In this document: positions 15,598 to 49,100 of the stretch, one piece after another
Numbering within the stretch: the first letter of the stretch is position 1
Layout of the letters: each line of letters begins with the position of its first letter
Assembly: GCA_030770545.1 (NCBI GenBank)
Contig: CM061091.1
Location: 14,750,501 to 14,814,500, forward strand
Reading direction: 5' to 3'
From: Macropodus opercularis
Taxonomy: Eukaryota > Chordata > Actinopteri > Anabantiformes > Osphronemidae
DNA: 64,000 bases
The notes under the pieces: generated by a model
Seen by the model: the letters and a program-made list of their open reading frames with translations, nothing else
Database searches by the model: none
What the model was told of the DNA's origin: nothing
Made by a program: the position numbers and the translations under genes

Positions 15598-16923
15598 CTA
15601 AACCAGTGACTCCCACACCAGGAGGCTGTCGGAGTCCTGACTGTGCAGGGAACTTAAGCCAGTGTCCGAGTCGTCGTCTGCGCTGAGAGCTTTCGACAGA
15701 CCCCTCGCCTGCTCCATCCACTCACTCCTGCTCTCCAAAGTGCTCATTATCCCCGAATTACCGTCTGTCCCGTGGTGACATGTCTCCTCGCTGGCCGTGC
15801 CTCCCTCTACGTCCAGAGTGTTCACTTTTTCCAGCAAATCTCTCATCTCCTTCTCCCTCGCCTCGTAAATCTCCTGGGTCAGCTCTAAATCGCTCCTAAT
15901 AGCTTTTAAATCCGTGCTGAGGCGCAGACCAATGTATAAACTCGCATCCAGCTGCGTTTTGATCCTCTCTCCTTCCAAAAGCAGCTCGTGGTCGCATGTA
16001 GAATCGGTTTTGGTGTTTGGGACTGATTGCTCGCCCTCGTTGGCCTCTGCGTCCTTGCTCTGCAACTTGTCCTTCCTCCGCTGCATCCAGCGGTGGTTCA
16101 GCTCCTCTTGCATCTGAGATGTGATGATGTCTATAAGAGCTTCCCTCTCCCACAGCTCCCCTTGTAGTGTAACTATCTCCTCACACCGCCGCACATACTC
16201 TTCAAACTTGGCAAGAGAGCCAGTGAGACTGTCTCCCTCTCTCCCGGAAACAGCAGCAGCATCCACCAAGTACGTGTCCTGGACGTAATTAACCCCGTGC
16301 CTTTTCATCCTGTCAAAATGCACCTTTGCCTCGCACCTTTCGATCTCTGCGTCCAGCTCTGTAATCCTCTCAATCTGCTGGCGGATTGTGTGATCACGAG
16401 AAACCACAACATGAACCAGGGTTTCCATCTTCTCCGCCGAGCGCGCCGCGTCTCTGTGCGCCGCCTGCGCTTTCTTCTTATTCATCTTCTCTAACTTTCT
16501 GAAAGCTTTCCTCACAATCCGGCGCTGTTTTTCAGGTGAGATGCCCTCCATGGGACACTGCGTGGGCCCTTTGTTAGGACAGGGACTATGTTTGCTGAGC
16601 ACTACGCGCGCCTCTGCGCTCCTGGTTGCGTGGTTCGCTAAGGACGCTTCGCTTTTCACCAACACAAACTTGACGTTCTTCTGCTCATCTCCCCACGCGG
16701 TCCAAAGACGCAGAATCTTTGTTTTTTTCGGCAGAGCCCTTTCAAACCCTCTCCATTTCTCCACGATGCAATACGACCGTGCCGTGGAAAGGCTCTGCTT
16801 TGGGTTTTGGTCTTCCAGAAGCACTTGGACAACATCCGCGCAGGTTGTGCGCTTTGACAAGCCGAGTACGAGCTTTTCCTCTCGGCAGACCCAAACTGAT
16901 ATCTTGCTCTCCTCTGACTCCAT
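15598..16923 (-). CDS. rassf10: RASSF10, Ras association domain family member 10 (intronless)
   Basis: A single uninterrupted frame of 441 codons plus stop. The ATG at 16921-16923 is chosen because the protein then begins MESEESKISVWVCREEK, matching the start of vertebrate RASSF10 (human: MDPSEKKISVWICQEEK). The nine further codons upstream begin only with GTG and are not conserved. The Ras-association-like domain is at about residues 7-92 (KISVWV... SYCIVEKWRGFERALPKKTK... NVKFVLVKSEAS). The basic helical stretch EKQRRIVRKAFRKLEKMNKK (131-150) and long coiled-coil regions at about 131-205, 235-290 and 325-375 follow. It is shorter than human (507 aa), lacking the human low-complexity inserts. 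Members RASSF7-10 carry an N-terminal RA domain and no SARAH domain. RASSF10 is a putative tumour suppressor linked to centrosomes/mitosis and is often silenced by promoter methylation. It lies in the same orientation as tead1, as in human. Confidence 0.96.
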   Translation of the reverse strand: MESEESKISVWVCREEKLVLGLSKRTTCADVVQVLLEDQNPKQSLSTARSYCIVEKWRGFERALPKKTKILRLWTAWGDEQKNVKFVLVKSEASLANHATRSAEARVVLSKHSPCPNKGPTQCPMEGISPEKQRRIVRKAFRKLEKMNKKKAQAAHRDAARSAEKMETLVHVVVSRDHTIRQQIERITELDAEIERCEAKVHFDRMKRHGVNYVQDTYLVDAAAVSGREGDSLTGSLAKFEEYVRRCEEIVTLQGELWEREALIDIITSQMQEELNHRWMQRRKDKLQSKDAEANEGEQSVPNTKTDSTCDHELLLEGERIKTQLDASLYIGLRLSTDLKAIRSDLELTQEIYEAREKEMRDLLEKVNTLDVEGGTASEETCHHGTDGNSGIMSTLESRSEWMEQARGLSKALSADDDSDTGLSSLHSQDSDSLLVWESLV

Positions 16924-17240
16924 CGTGGATCGAGCGTTAAACTCTGTCACCGTGTAAATATATTGAGCAGTCAGTTGAAGCAGATCGCCTCAGTGTTACT
17001 CGTGTCCTGTTTGTGCGTGCGCGCCGCGGCTCAGGCGCGTCAGAGAGGTCGCAGGCTGGGCGGCAGGTCTGGAGCTCCATGCGTCCTTTTTGTGCCAAGT
17101 GAAATGAAAGACGCGAGGCGCTGATACTCCCTCACGAGACTCCGTCTGTTCTGATCACGTGACTGTGACTCCAAGTGTCGGTACTGAGGAGGTTCTTCTT
17201 TGGTTTGAGGTGTGAGCCAGCAGCTGTTTGCTTTCATCAG
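16924..17240 (-). promoter_or_regulatory. rassf10: rassf10 promoter/5' UTR region, CpG-rich core
   Basis: Directly upstream of the ATG lies a TATA-like AATATATT (about 16955-16963). A CpG-dense stretch follows at about 17010-17045 (GTGCGCGCCGCGGCTCAGGC). The TATA-like element is too close to the ATG to be certain, and initiation within the CpG block is equally possible. Known RASSF10 promoters are CpG islands; the CpG block here is short. Confidence 0.4.
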
Positions 17241-18030
17241 TATTAATGACCAGCTGCTACTTTCTGAGGGATGTTAGTGATGTGAATGTCACGGTTTCTA
17301 GCGTCGGTGCGTGATGTTTGTCTGTTTAAGTTATTTACTTAAAGTGGGTGGACAGATGCAATAAGTCTGGTCAGGTCACCTGTAGAATAAACGGTGTCTA
17401 GTGACAAGATTTCTACTGGCTGTTGTCAGAATCAGAGGTTCGGTCACAGCGTGTAATGTGCTAGTGGCGTCCACATGGTGGCGCAATCGCCACAAACACT
17501 AATCAGTTTTATTTCTGCAAATCTCGGTTTAGTGGTGTATTTTACAGATGTCATGCAGTAACTGAAAAAGGTGTAGAGGTCAAAATGTTCAACAAGACTT
17601 CCGAGATAATTTCGTACGTATTAGTGTAAACTGCTCAGTCCAGTCACTCCCAGAACCATTTAATGACAGATCATTTATATAATTTATATATTCATATTTA
17701 AACACATCAGTGTGTTGTGTTGCTGAACTCTACGGTTTAGTCTGAATAATAATATTTTGTACCTGATCCTTAGACTTGTAATAGCATATAGAGTATATTT
17801 ATGCCTGATAGATCAAAGAATCATCTTTGAATTTGACGTCATCTCCCTCCGAGGGTTTTTGTAAGCACAGAAGTTGACGTCAACATGTCAAACAGGCCGT
17901 TAAAATAAAGTGTGAACTACTCCATCTGCTGTTGAGCTGAGGTTTGTGCAGTTAGAGAGGACGAGTCTGGCATCTTCAGCATTTTCGTCACAGTAACTAT
18001 CAGATTTCATAGAAATGACATTGCAACATT
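17241..18030. other. Intergenic between rassf10 promoter and tead1 3' end
   Basis: No coding or RNA gene was seen. An imperfect CTCF-like core occurs at about 17468-17481 (CCACATGGTGGCGC). The rest is mixed and AT-rich toward 18 kb. Confidence 0.35.
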
Positions 18031-18308
18031 TTTCTGATTTATTTAACTTCAATATTGCATACATACAAAGTATCTAGAAAGCTACAAAATATCTATGATC
18101 AAGAAGGCATCTTAATGTTACAGAGCGAAGACGAGACCATATGTAGAACACAGACATAGCAGAACTTCTTTTCTCTCCGTTGCGCCAATGCTTTATATGA
18201 ATGGATATGAAAAGATATCACATCTGTACCAAGAAACGCTAAGATATACTTTTGTATAAAGCACCTTTTTACAAAAGAAAACCCAACCCTCTGCACACAA
18301 AACCCAAA

Positions 18309-18326
18309 TGTGTGTGTGTGTGTGTG
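18309..18326. repeat. (TG)n microsatellite
   Basis: Nine TG units in the probable tead1 3' UTR or downstream region. Confidence 0.9.
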
Positions 18327-19081
18327 ACAACTATGAGCTATGTGAAGAATCACTTTAAAGCCACCATTTGAAAATGGTCATAAAACATAAAGGTACCAGT
18401 ACCTACTCTTTGACAGCTTTACAAACGACGAGCTAAACTGCTGATGTTTGATTCCTTGACTGAGCTGATTATCATGTGGATGCATCCATCGTCTCTCCTT
18501 AAATGATCCAGCTGACATTGGTGCCATTGAAGGCAGCAGTCCTGCTTTTCTTTTTTTAAGTGTTAAACACGTTGGAAAGTTGCAGCAGTAACATCATTAC
18601 CATCATATTGGGCTTGCAATATACAGACATTGTCACAAAACCAAGTACAAGTGTATACACGTACAATAAGAAAACAGGAACATGTCACTAATTTATTAAT
18701 AAATGTGAACAGATACACAGGGCTAACCTAAAAAAAGCCTATTAAACCCACAGTGTCCACAGGACTGTGGCAGAAATACTGAATGAACTTTATCTGCATC
18801 CACCAAAGACGTTGTCTGTCGTTATTTAGAGCTTTGATTAAAATACTTTGTCATGTCTTTATAAGAAACGGCAAATGTCCGAGTGTCTGTGGTCTTTAGA
18901 GTCAGAAGTATTCACCTCAATGGCATCGTCCACACTAGCAGTTGTGAAAAATCTGATTTAACATTTGTTAAAATGTTTTTTAGAATCGCTATTAAATAAA
19001 CTTTAATTTTCATTGTGAAAGACGGTAACTGATAAAAGCTTGTGACGTCACAGCTGCGTCTGCATCAACAGATGTGATGTC

Positions 19082-19140
19082 TGAAAGTTGAGTCCTGGCA
19101 ACGGGACTTTTTTTCTTTAGTTGCCAGGACTCGACTTTCA
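19082..19140. repeat. 21-bp inverted repeat (hairpin, 17-nt loop, one G:T pair)
   Basis: Arm 19082-19102 (TGAAAGTTGAGTCCTGG...) pairs with 19120-19140 (...CCAGGACTCGACTTTCA) with a single T/C difference that would be a wobble pair in RNA. The loop 19103-19119 is T-rich. If the tead1 3' UTR extends this far, the structure is transcribed. Confidence 0.9.
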
Positions 19141-20308
19141 CACAACCTCACCTGGATGACTGAGAATCTTCACCAACATTTAAAAGTGATGTCTGCTTTT
19201 TCACATCGTGCGAACGCATGGTCGCGGGAAAGAGGAAACGCTAACGTGTCCCAAAAATGTAAAAACACTTGAACCTGCAAGTGTGCACGAAGCGGAGAGA
19301 TGCGATGTGTTGGAGCTGACATCCTGCCTGCAGTCAGTGGCTGTATCTCATCAGCAGGTCTTTTAGCCTCAAGCAAACACAGGATTTCTTCAAATAATTT
19401 GTCAAATCAATTTACAATAAAGATGAATATGTCATTTATTTTACCGGTGACCAGGTTTTCCCCTGCTGTCATTACAGTCCTTTAAAAGGCAATGTGGTGA
19501 TTGGTTTCACTCGTGTCTCATTTTTGGTCTAGCAACACTTGATTTTTAGTTAGTTTGATCTTTCTGAAGCTGGAAACCTGAAGCTAAAGGCACTTCCTTG
19601 CTACTATGCAGGACTCAACAAATAATTGGCTATATTTTGATACTTTTGATCGTCTACAACAGGAAAGGCAGCCTGTCTGTGTTTATCGCACACTCTCAGC
19701 AAAAGGCTGGAATTGGAGGAAGTTGAGGAGTTAGAAAAATACCAGTATAATAACTGCTTCTGAGCATACATTTGCAAACGTAACGTAAGTGTACTGCCGC
19801 TCGGAAACCAACCAAAACTAGTAATTCCAGGAATGTACCAATTACAAGCAACTACTTTTCAGATGAGATGGTAGAGATGTACCAAGTAATATACCGCAGG
19901 TTATTTTGCCTCTTCCAAAAAACGCATTTTAAACTTCAGACTAAGAATAACGGATATATTCTAAGGCACTGTACACTTTGGCAGATTGTATTGTAGGTGT
20001 TTTGTGTTTTTTTTGTGTTTTTTTTTTTAATACAATGCAGAGCGATCACAGTTTTAGTGGCATCTTTTGGACTCTCACTGCTTTTACCATGTTTAAGGCC
20101 CAGGATTAGTTTAGGCCACAGAAACATGTGAACATGAAGGCAGCAACGCTCTGGCTTAGTGTTCTCACATCTGATCCCAGAGGGGGGCGATGTTCGGAGT
20201 CTTTCAGGGGCCGAAAACACAGCACGCTGAACAAGACGCATCATCTACACGTGATTTGTAGTGTTATCATCATTTAAACGGTCGCTCTAAATCCACAGGC
20301 CAGACAAT

Positions 20309-20340
20309 TAAAAAAATAATAATAATAATAATAATAATAA
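20309..20340. repeat. (AAT)n trinucleotide repeat
   Basis: About ten AAT/AATA units downstream of the tead1 stop; AT-rich simple sequence. Confidence 0.9.
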
Positions 20341-21174
20341 GGCAAGTCCAGAAAAGGGTACAAAGTGCTTTTAGACAAGACGAGTCCAGTTAGAGAAATG
20401 TCACCTGTAAAACCCAAAAAATTCCTTACCCATTGTCACAGAGGAAAAGCACGTCTGCAGCACAAAAATGCTTAACAGGTGGTAAGACTTCTACAATTAT
20501 GGAGCAGATGCAGGCAAAACGTTTGTAGTATTTCACAGTGCATTCATTCTGTAGTGTCTAAGACTTGGAGTGCTTCAACAGGGATAAATATACTACTGAA
20601 AGCTGTTCATTGTTATTATTTTCTTTAGGAAATAGCAGTAATTTTGCAATATTCACAACCACTTGCTTTCGCTACTGTGTATGTAGTGTTAGTTTAGTTT
20701 CTTTGGAAAATCTATTGGCTGTGGGTGTATGTCTGTATATCTACATTATGACTCTACCAGATGTAAACTACAGACATACAAAACACAAACATAATACACA
20801 GACCACATGAGGCCACTGGTAGAAAACGCCAGCAACCTTTTTTTTTCTTAACCTACGTAATTAAGTAGAAGAAAACACAGATTTCCATTTATCAAATTAA
20901 TCTAGCAAATTATGTAAGGGCCACATTTATACCCAACGGAGACCAACTCAACATTTTAAACATGAAATTCTGTATTTAACCATAAAACAACTGTACCGCA
21001 ATTCACAGCTGCAGTCAAATAACAAACACTTACATTAAAACTAACTTAAAACAACTGACTTCACCCAATACCATGACCAAAAAGTATAGTAGGTGAAACT
21101 TTCAGGTAGAGGCACTGCCTTTTGTGATGAGGTTGGCAAGTCTATGAAAGGAAGGGGGTCGTTCTCGGAGCCTT

Positions 21175-43083
<21,909 letters not shown>

Positions 43084-43122
43084 CGTGGCGGTTGGGCTCT
43101 CCAAGCTGAAGCCTGGAGCAGA

Positions 43123-46100
43123 CTAGGGAGAGACCTAGCATGCCCAAACAAACAAACAAACACAACCAAACAGTCAGTGTCCACAATGGAACAGGAGGCA
43201 TCTGCTTCCAAAGAAACAACACATTACACAGTGTTAGTTGGAAGCACAATATGGAGCATTAACAGCCCAACAAGCTTGGATATCACAGAGAATGTTGCAG
43301 AGCTTATTTATAATGGATGTTATGGCTTTAAACAATTATACAGTTTCCTCTCTTAGCAGACATGCCTCTCTTTGCAGCACTTTAACACAAAGGACATTTA
43401 AAATTTGCTTAGAAAGATGGTAAATGCCTAGATTACAATGGGAAATGTATCCCCTAACATTAAAGATGAGGAGAGTCCACAAAACACTAGTTTTACAAAC
43501 TGATGAAGCGATAATCAGGGGTTTCCAAAACATACTGTTATAGTCTGGTTGCCTAGTATAATATTTTAAATTCTTACAATGGCAACTAATCTGTACACTG
43601 TACATCACCAGTCTGTCACAGCCGTCACACTACCCAAGCCGGTACTTAATCCACATAGAGAAGCCAAGGTTCTCTCTTTTCTAAAACAAAGCTGAAAACC
43701 ATTTACAGACTACGACACAATCCAAGAACAAGCCCCCTTTGTGCATCTCACCAAGCTGCTCACACAGCTGGAGAAGGTTTCATCTCGCCACCAGCTATTG
43801 ACGAGACCAACAAGCTTCTGGGTAAATGTGCAGCTAATAAACCGAGTATGGTATCATTGTGCTGTGACAGCAACAGAATGCTTTGCATTTTTAGTAACTT
43901 AAAACAGCAGACACAAATTACTGGAAATAAGTAATACGTACCAGCAGGTCATGAAAGCACAGATGTGACTAATCATAGCAGTCTAATGGGCACCAGTAAA
44001 GCATGTGCGGTAAAGATTCAGCAGCATTGATGTGAATATACTCGGTGTCGCTCTTAAACGAAAAGCATGCCGGAGTCAGTGTCCAAGCCAGGACAAGACA
44101 ATTTAAGAGCGCTCATTAAAGCGGTTAAAACACAGAAGACACCCAAACAGGCTTTGAGGATCTTTTCTGAGCACTGAGAACATAGATCTACTATCATGTG
44201 AAGGCTGGCTTTATACTTTACAAGGGGCTTAATGGACGGATAAAGAACCTACACATGGTTTTGATTTGTTCGGTACTAGTTTGTGTGGCGTCGAAAGGTG
44301 GAAGTGGGCTTTACAAGGTAAAAGGTAGTATTAATATTAATATTATCAATATACTGTAAAAGTGTTGAAACAAGAGAAATAACGGTAAACTTCATGCACG
44401 GACAAACGTGTATCGCATGGACTGTATGTATGGAAAAATCATTCTGAACTTTTCGATGGTACAGTAACTGGCAACAAAATCATGGATTTGATTAAGGCAG
44501 ATCTTCTGAAAAACGAGTTCTGACCAATTCAAAGAGATAAATACACAATGTATCGGTTCAGAAACCCATAGTTTATAGTTAAGTCAAAATGTTTGAGTAT
44601 TTCCTCTTGAGATGTCTACTGCAGCTATATTCAAACTGTGTTTTAGGCTTGATGTCGATTTTCTCTAAACACATTAAGCACAGCACGTGAATTTGGCTGT
44701 GAGCTCTGTCTGTTTGCGTCCCTGTGAATGAATAAATCCAGTCTTTGCAGCTGCTGCTGATGTCCTGCTGTACAAAAGATGTAAGGTGATCACACCAAAC
44801 ATCTGGTGTAAAATTATGTGACACTGCCTTACGTTTGACTAACACTGAGTAACATGTCTGCTGTGTCTGACGTTTTTCTGCCTTAGCTCTTTTACCTTTA
44901 CACAGCGATTTCAGAGTTTGCTTCAGCTGTCAAGCTGCTATGGTCGTTACCCTTAAGTTATCGTCTGATATACTTTTATGTTTTACTTCCTTCACAAAAA
45001 AAAAGATCATTGAGGTTTCTCTCTTTTCCCAACCTCCCCACTCTTTCCAGACAACTGCTTCCTCCATGAGAAAGATCCTATTCAAGCAGCACAGGCTGTC
45101 AGGAAGTGGGAATAGTAGCATATGTTTCTTCCAGCATGTCAGTTCATGAGGGGGAAAGGGGGGATGGGAGCAAGCTGTTGGGGGAAAAAAACTCCCGGAG
45201 AGCAGAGAGAGCTTTTACTGAATTCTGTTTTTGTGTGCTGACTGCTGACACTGCAGAACAGACTCACAAACTGATGAGGGAGGGGAAAAAATTCCCATTT
45301 CAACCACTAAAAGGCTGGGACTCTTTCTAAATGTGCTCCTCTCATCCCAACCAAATGATGAACTGCTGATAATCATTTCCAGCTTACATATTCATAGCAA
45401 GATGGGGGCCCTGAAGAAAATATTTTTTTCTATCCTCATTAGGTCCACACACAGAGCTACAGTGGTTTGTGAAAGCCGAAGTATTGTTAAAATGACACGA
45501 CTTTGAACAATACATGTATTTTTCTATGTTTCAGTAAATCTTTGCTGATCGATAAAAACATTTAAAACACAAACTATAACTTTATTTAAGCAAGACAAAA
45601 ACTAAAGGCTAAGCTTTTACCATTAATAAGTTAACATTTTTTGTTGCGATTGAATTCACATCTGCAAATCATGGCCATCACAGATCACCAAGTCGAAGGC
45701 AAATTTACACACAACTTACACATTTAGACAAAAGTAGGACAGTGTTTACTAATGAAGGCAACAATAAGCAGAGTCTGAATGTTGGAAAATGAAAATTCTC
45801 ATATCGGCAACACCTTAACGTTTTAAATAATATTCACATCAGACACAAAACAGCAACACACCTGGTGCTAATTATGCCAGGCTTCTACATACACTCCATC
45901 ACCTAAAGATGCAACTGAAAATCAAGACTATTATCTATATCCAGTCATGAACTATGTTGTCTCGTTCTAACAAACACAGGTAAAAGTAATTCCTTGTTTC
46001 CCTTGACTTCATTTGGATTCTTTTGACGCAGAACATGTGCATAACCAAGCAGGCTTTCAATGACGATAGTCTCTTAGTGCCTCCGAATCTGCGAACTAAT

Positions 46101-49100
46101 TATGTCTGTCAAAGAAATTATGAATGTCTCCCATAGAAACACTTGTGGCTTACAAATAATTGCATACTTCTGTCTTTGTAGGGTGTGCACCATAGTAATG
46201 GTCTTATCTGTGAGACACGGGTAAAGACGGGCAGCAATGCAATACGTGAACGTAGTAGCTAAGCAGAGTAGTAACTGTGACATGGCATTATGGGAAATTA
46301 CACTTACCGTGAGATTGCATAAACCACTCACCAAGCTGGAATCCAGCTCCTTAAATTAAGAGAAGCCATTTCACCCATCAGACAGAGCAAGGTAATGAAA
46401 TAGCGGATGAGAGGTCTCAAATGTAATTTTCCATGTGGAGTTCTTTTGTGCCGTTATCTCAGAGGGTGCAATAATGATTCTGTGAATGACTTTTGTGCAC
46501 CCCATAATGGCCCCCAGTAATTAAGGCCACAGTGTGTAAAACTATAATTACCATGTGATTTCAAAACTCAACATTTTCAGCATGTTGTAAAGACATATCC
46601 TGGCCTTTACATAATTATAATAGCAATGTCAGAAGTATTTCATTTTGAACAACATGCAACCAACTATGAACATTTACAATGACACACATTACTGAAATTC
46701 CATTTAGTTTCGGTCATTAAAACAAATGTGTTACCTTGGGAAAAGCATGTTTATGTACGGACGTCTATAACAACCGGTCTTTGAGGACCTTGATACGCAC
46801 TTACAGGGAACACAAAAAAAATTAAATTTACCAAAACGTTTAAAAATAAAGCTTTACCACTCAAGGTGAAGTTGAGGAATCTAGTCAATTCTTTAAATAC
46901 ATAAAATCAACAGGTGCATGAGTCATTTAATTAAACATTTAACAAATATTAATTGAAGATTTTTCAAGCACACACTTCTAATGCAGCAATTTCATTTAAG
47001 AAAAGAAAGTGGGCTGAACAGTAGTGATATTTTTATTTACTATAGACCTGCTGACATAATTTCCAAACCGAATACAGTAAGACACAAAACCTAATGAGAA
47101 ATCTAAGAACAAAACCACTGATTCAGAAATGGAAAGTCCTTTAGGTCTGAGGAATAAATCTACAGCTTTGGTGTACAGATAAATGAATAAACAATATTTT
47201 CAATACCGATTTCTGAAGGGCCACTGAAGTGGCTAGAAAGCTTACTTATGCTGCCTCTGCTATTGGCAATGGCCTAGTGTTTATTTCATGCCTCTTTGAA
47301 CCGGCAGGCTTAGGTACTGTGAATCTGTCTGATATCATCCCACTCAAATCTGAGACCTGGATCCCACCACCCAGCAACCATTGGGCCACTGTGGGATCAA
47401 TCTTTGTTTGCCAGAGAATGGGATTGATTTACAGGCTCTGTCAAAGCAGCCCTTTCTACCTGCCTCAGACTGAGAAACAGGTAGCAACAACATGACCCCA
47501 ACAGCATTACATATAAGGTACAGCTCAACAAGGGAAAGCGACAAAAATCTCTCTCGCTTTCAGTTCCGTGAGTCTCACCAAAAGATATAAAAATTACAAT
47601 TTACCATTCAAACATAGAATGTAGGAAAAGCTCAAAAGACATTGAAGACATCTGCCTATCAAAAATGTGCAGTGCATTCCAAACAGCATACGCCCATGTC
47701 ACAGTGGTGTGGAGTACGAGCGGAACATATAAAGCTCAGGAAATTAAAGCTGTAAATAAAGGTCCGACAGATAAAGGATCTCCTGACAGTTATGAGAGCA
47801 GAGCGGGCCGAGGGCTGGCCGCTGGCTTATTCAGGACGCGTGCGGATGGGCATGAAAAAACAAATCACAGTGACGAGCATTTGGCTCTGCCGTTTCACAC
47901 TGACTTTCATCTCTTCTCCTTCTGCTTCTCCAGCCATCATTTATCCCCTCATACACTCCTGTCTTTCTTGTCTAATCTCGTTCTTCTTTTCCCCTGACCA
48001 CTCCAACATATTACACTGGACTCGTATGCCGTAAAACCCCTAAGAGGTGATGTGCAGACTGGTGAAATTAGCAAAATATTAAAAGCAATTATTGTTCCTC
48101 TACTATAGCTATGTATGCGTGTGTGTGTGTATTTCTTTTGATGTCTCGATAAAATATATTTTGAATATATCATCGTAACGCCCAACAGGTAAATCACTAA
48201 AATCATAGACTTAACTAAACCTCCACTAAAGTATGTTATTAACCGGCAAAGAAAATAAAACAATTATTTTGCCAAATTCCTGTTTCATCTGGTTCAACAA
48301 CTTTATGGACGCGGAGGCTCTGAGCAGGTGTGAGCAGGACACAAACATGAGGGTGTTGAGGATACAAAAATCCCACCACAGTAACTGACTTTTCTGTTTT
48401 TATGACTTTGTCTGGTTTATCAAAAAAATCAATTTTGAGATCACTGCACAAACAAAACACAAACAACAAAGTTATGCTGACTTGTATAGCCCAGTGTAAT
48501 TGGAATTCTTGAGCCATTCGGTGGGAAATGAGAAATAAGGATCCAAGGCTGAATTTTTTTGTCAGAAACTAAGAAGGTTGTTTTTAAGTTGGACACTATA
48601 CGAATATGTTTTGCGCACTCATCACTGTGGCAATAGTGAACACCAAATTTACTTCAAGACTTTGTGGGAATTAGCTTTATATTTACTTATTATGAACTAA
48701 TCTACAGATCAGAACCAATAAAGGCGTCATTAGGATGCATCGCCTGTAAAACCAGAGCCTGAACCACCTCGTTGCACAATATATAAATACATCAGTGAGC
48801 TACATAGCTGGTTTGTAAGTACCGTAATTAGTGCCTCCAAATATACTGACAAGAACATCTAATACAATAAAAGCAAAAAATAGTCCAACAAACATGCTCA
48901 TCCGTGGTATTGACGGTATTACAGTATATGTTGTCTACTGTTTGGATCTGTTAGACTAAAGAGAGAAAAGTTTTGACAATACAGCACCCTGCTGTGTCCT
49001 GGCTCAGAATCCAAACTAATTTCCCGGGCACAGTCTGCATATTAATGTTGGGAGCTTACCCTCTAGTTTATCTGTGCCTCCACTGAATCCAGGGCACCTT

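Larger units (their letters stand above)
18031..21174 (-). other. tead1: tead1 3' UTR and downstream sequence
   Basis: Non-coding region following the tead1 stop on the minus strand. It is AT-rich and contains several minus-strand AATAAA hexamers, for example near 18040 (TAAATAAATCAG) and 18690 (TTATTAATAAAT). It also holds a (TG)n tract at 18309-18326, an (AAT)n tract at about 20311-20340, and a 21-bp hairpin at 19082-19140. A long 3' UTR of up to about 3.1 kb would fit the TEAD1 family, but the true end cannot be read from sequence alone. Confidence 0.4.

Noticed and set aside
16924..16950. GTG start nine codons upstream of rassf10
   Set aside because: Not a eukaryotic start; family alignment begins at the ATG at 16923.
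43084..43104. TTG-initiated N-terminal extension (ESPTAT) of tead1
   Set aside because: The apparent start is TTG, not ATG, and the extension is not conserved; AUU at 43083 matches the known TEAD1 start.
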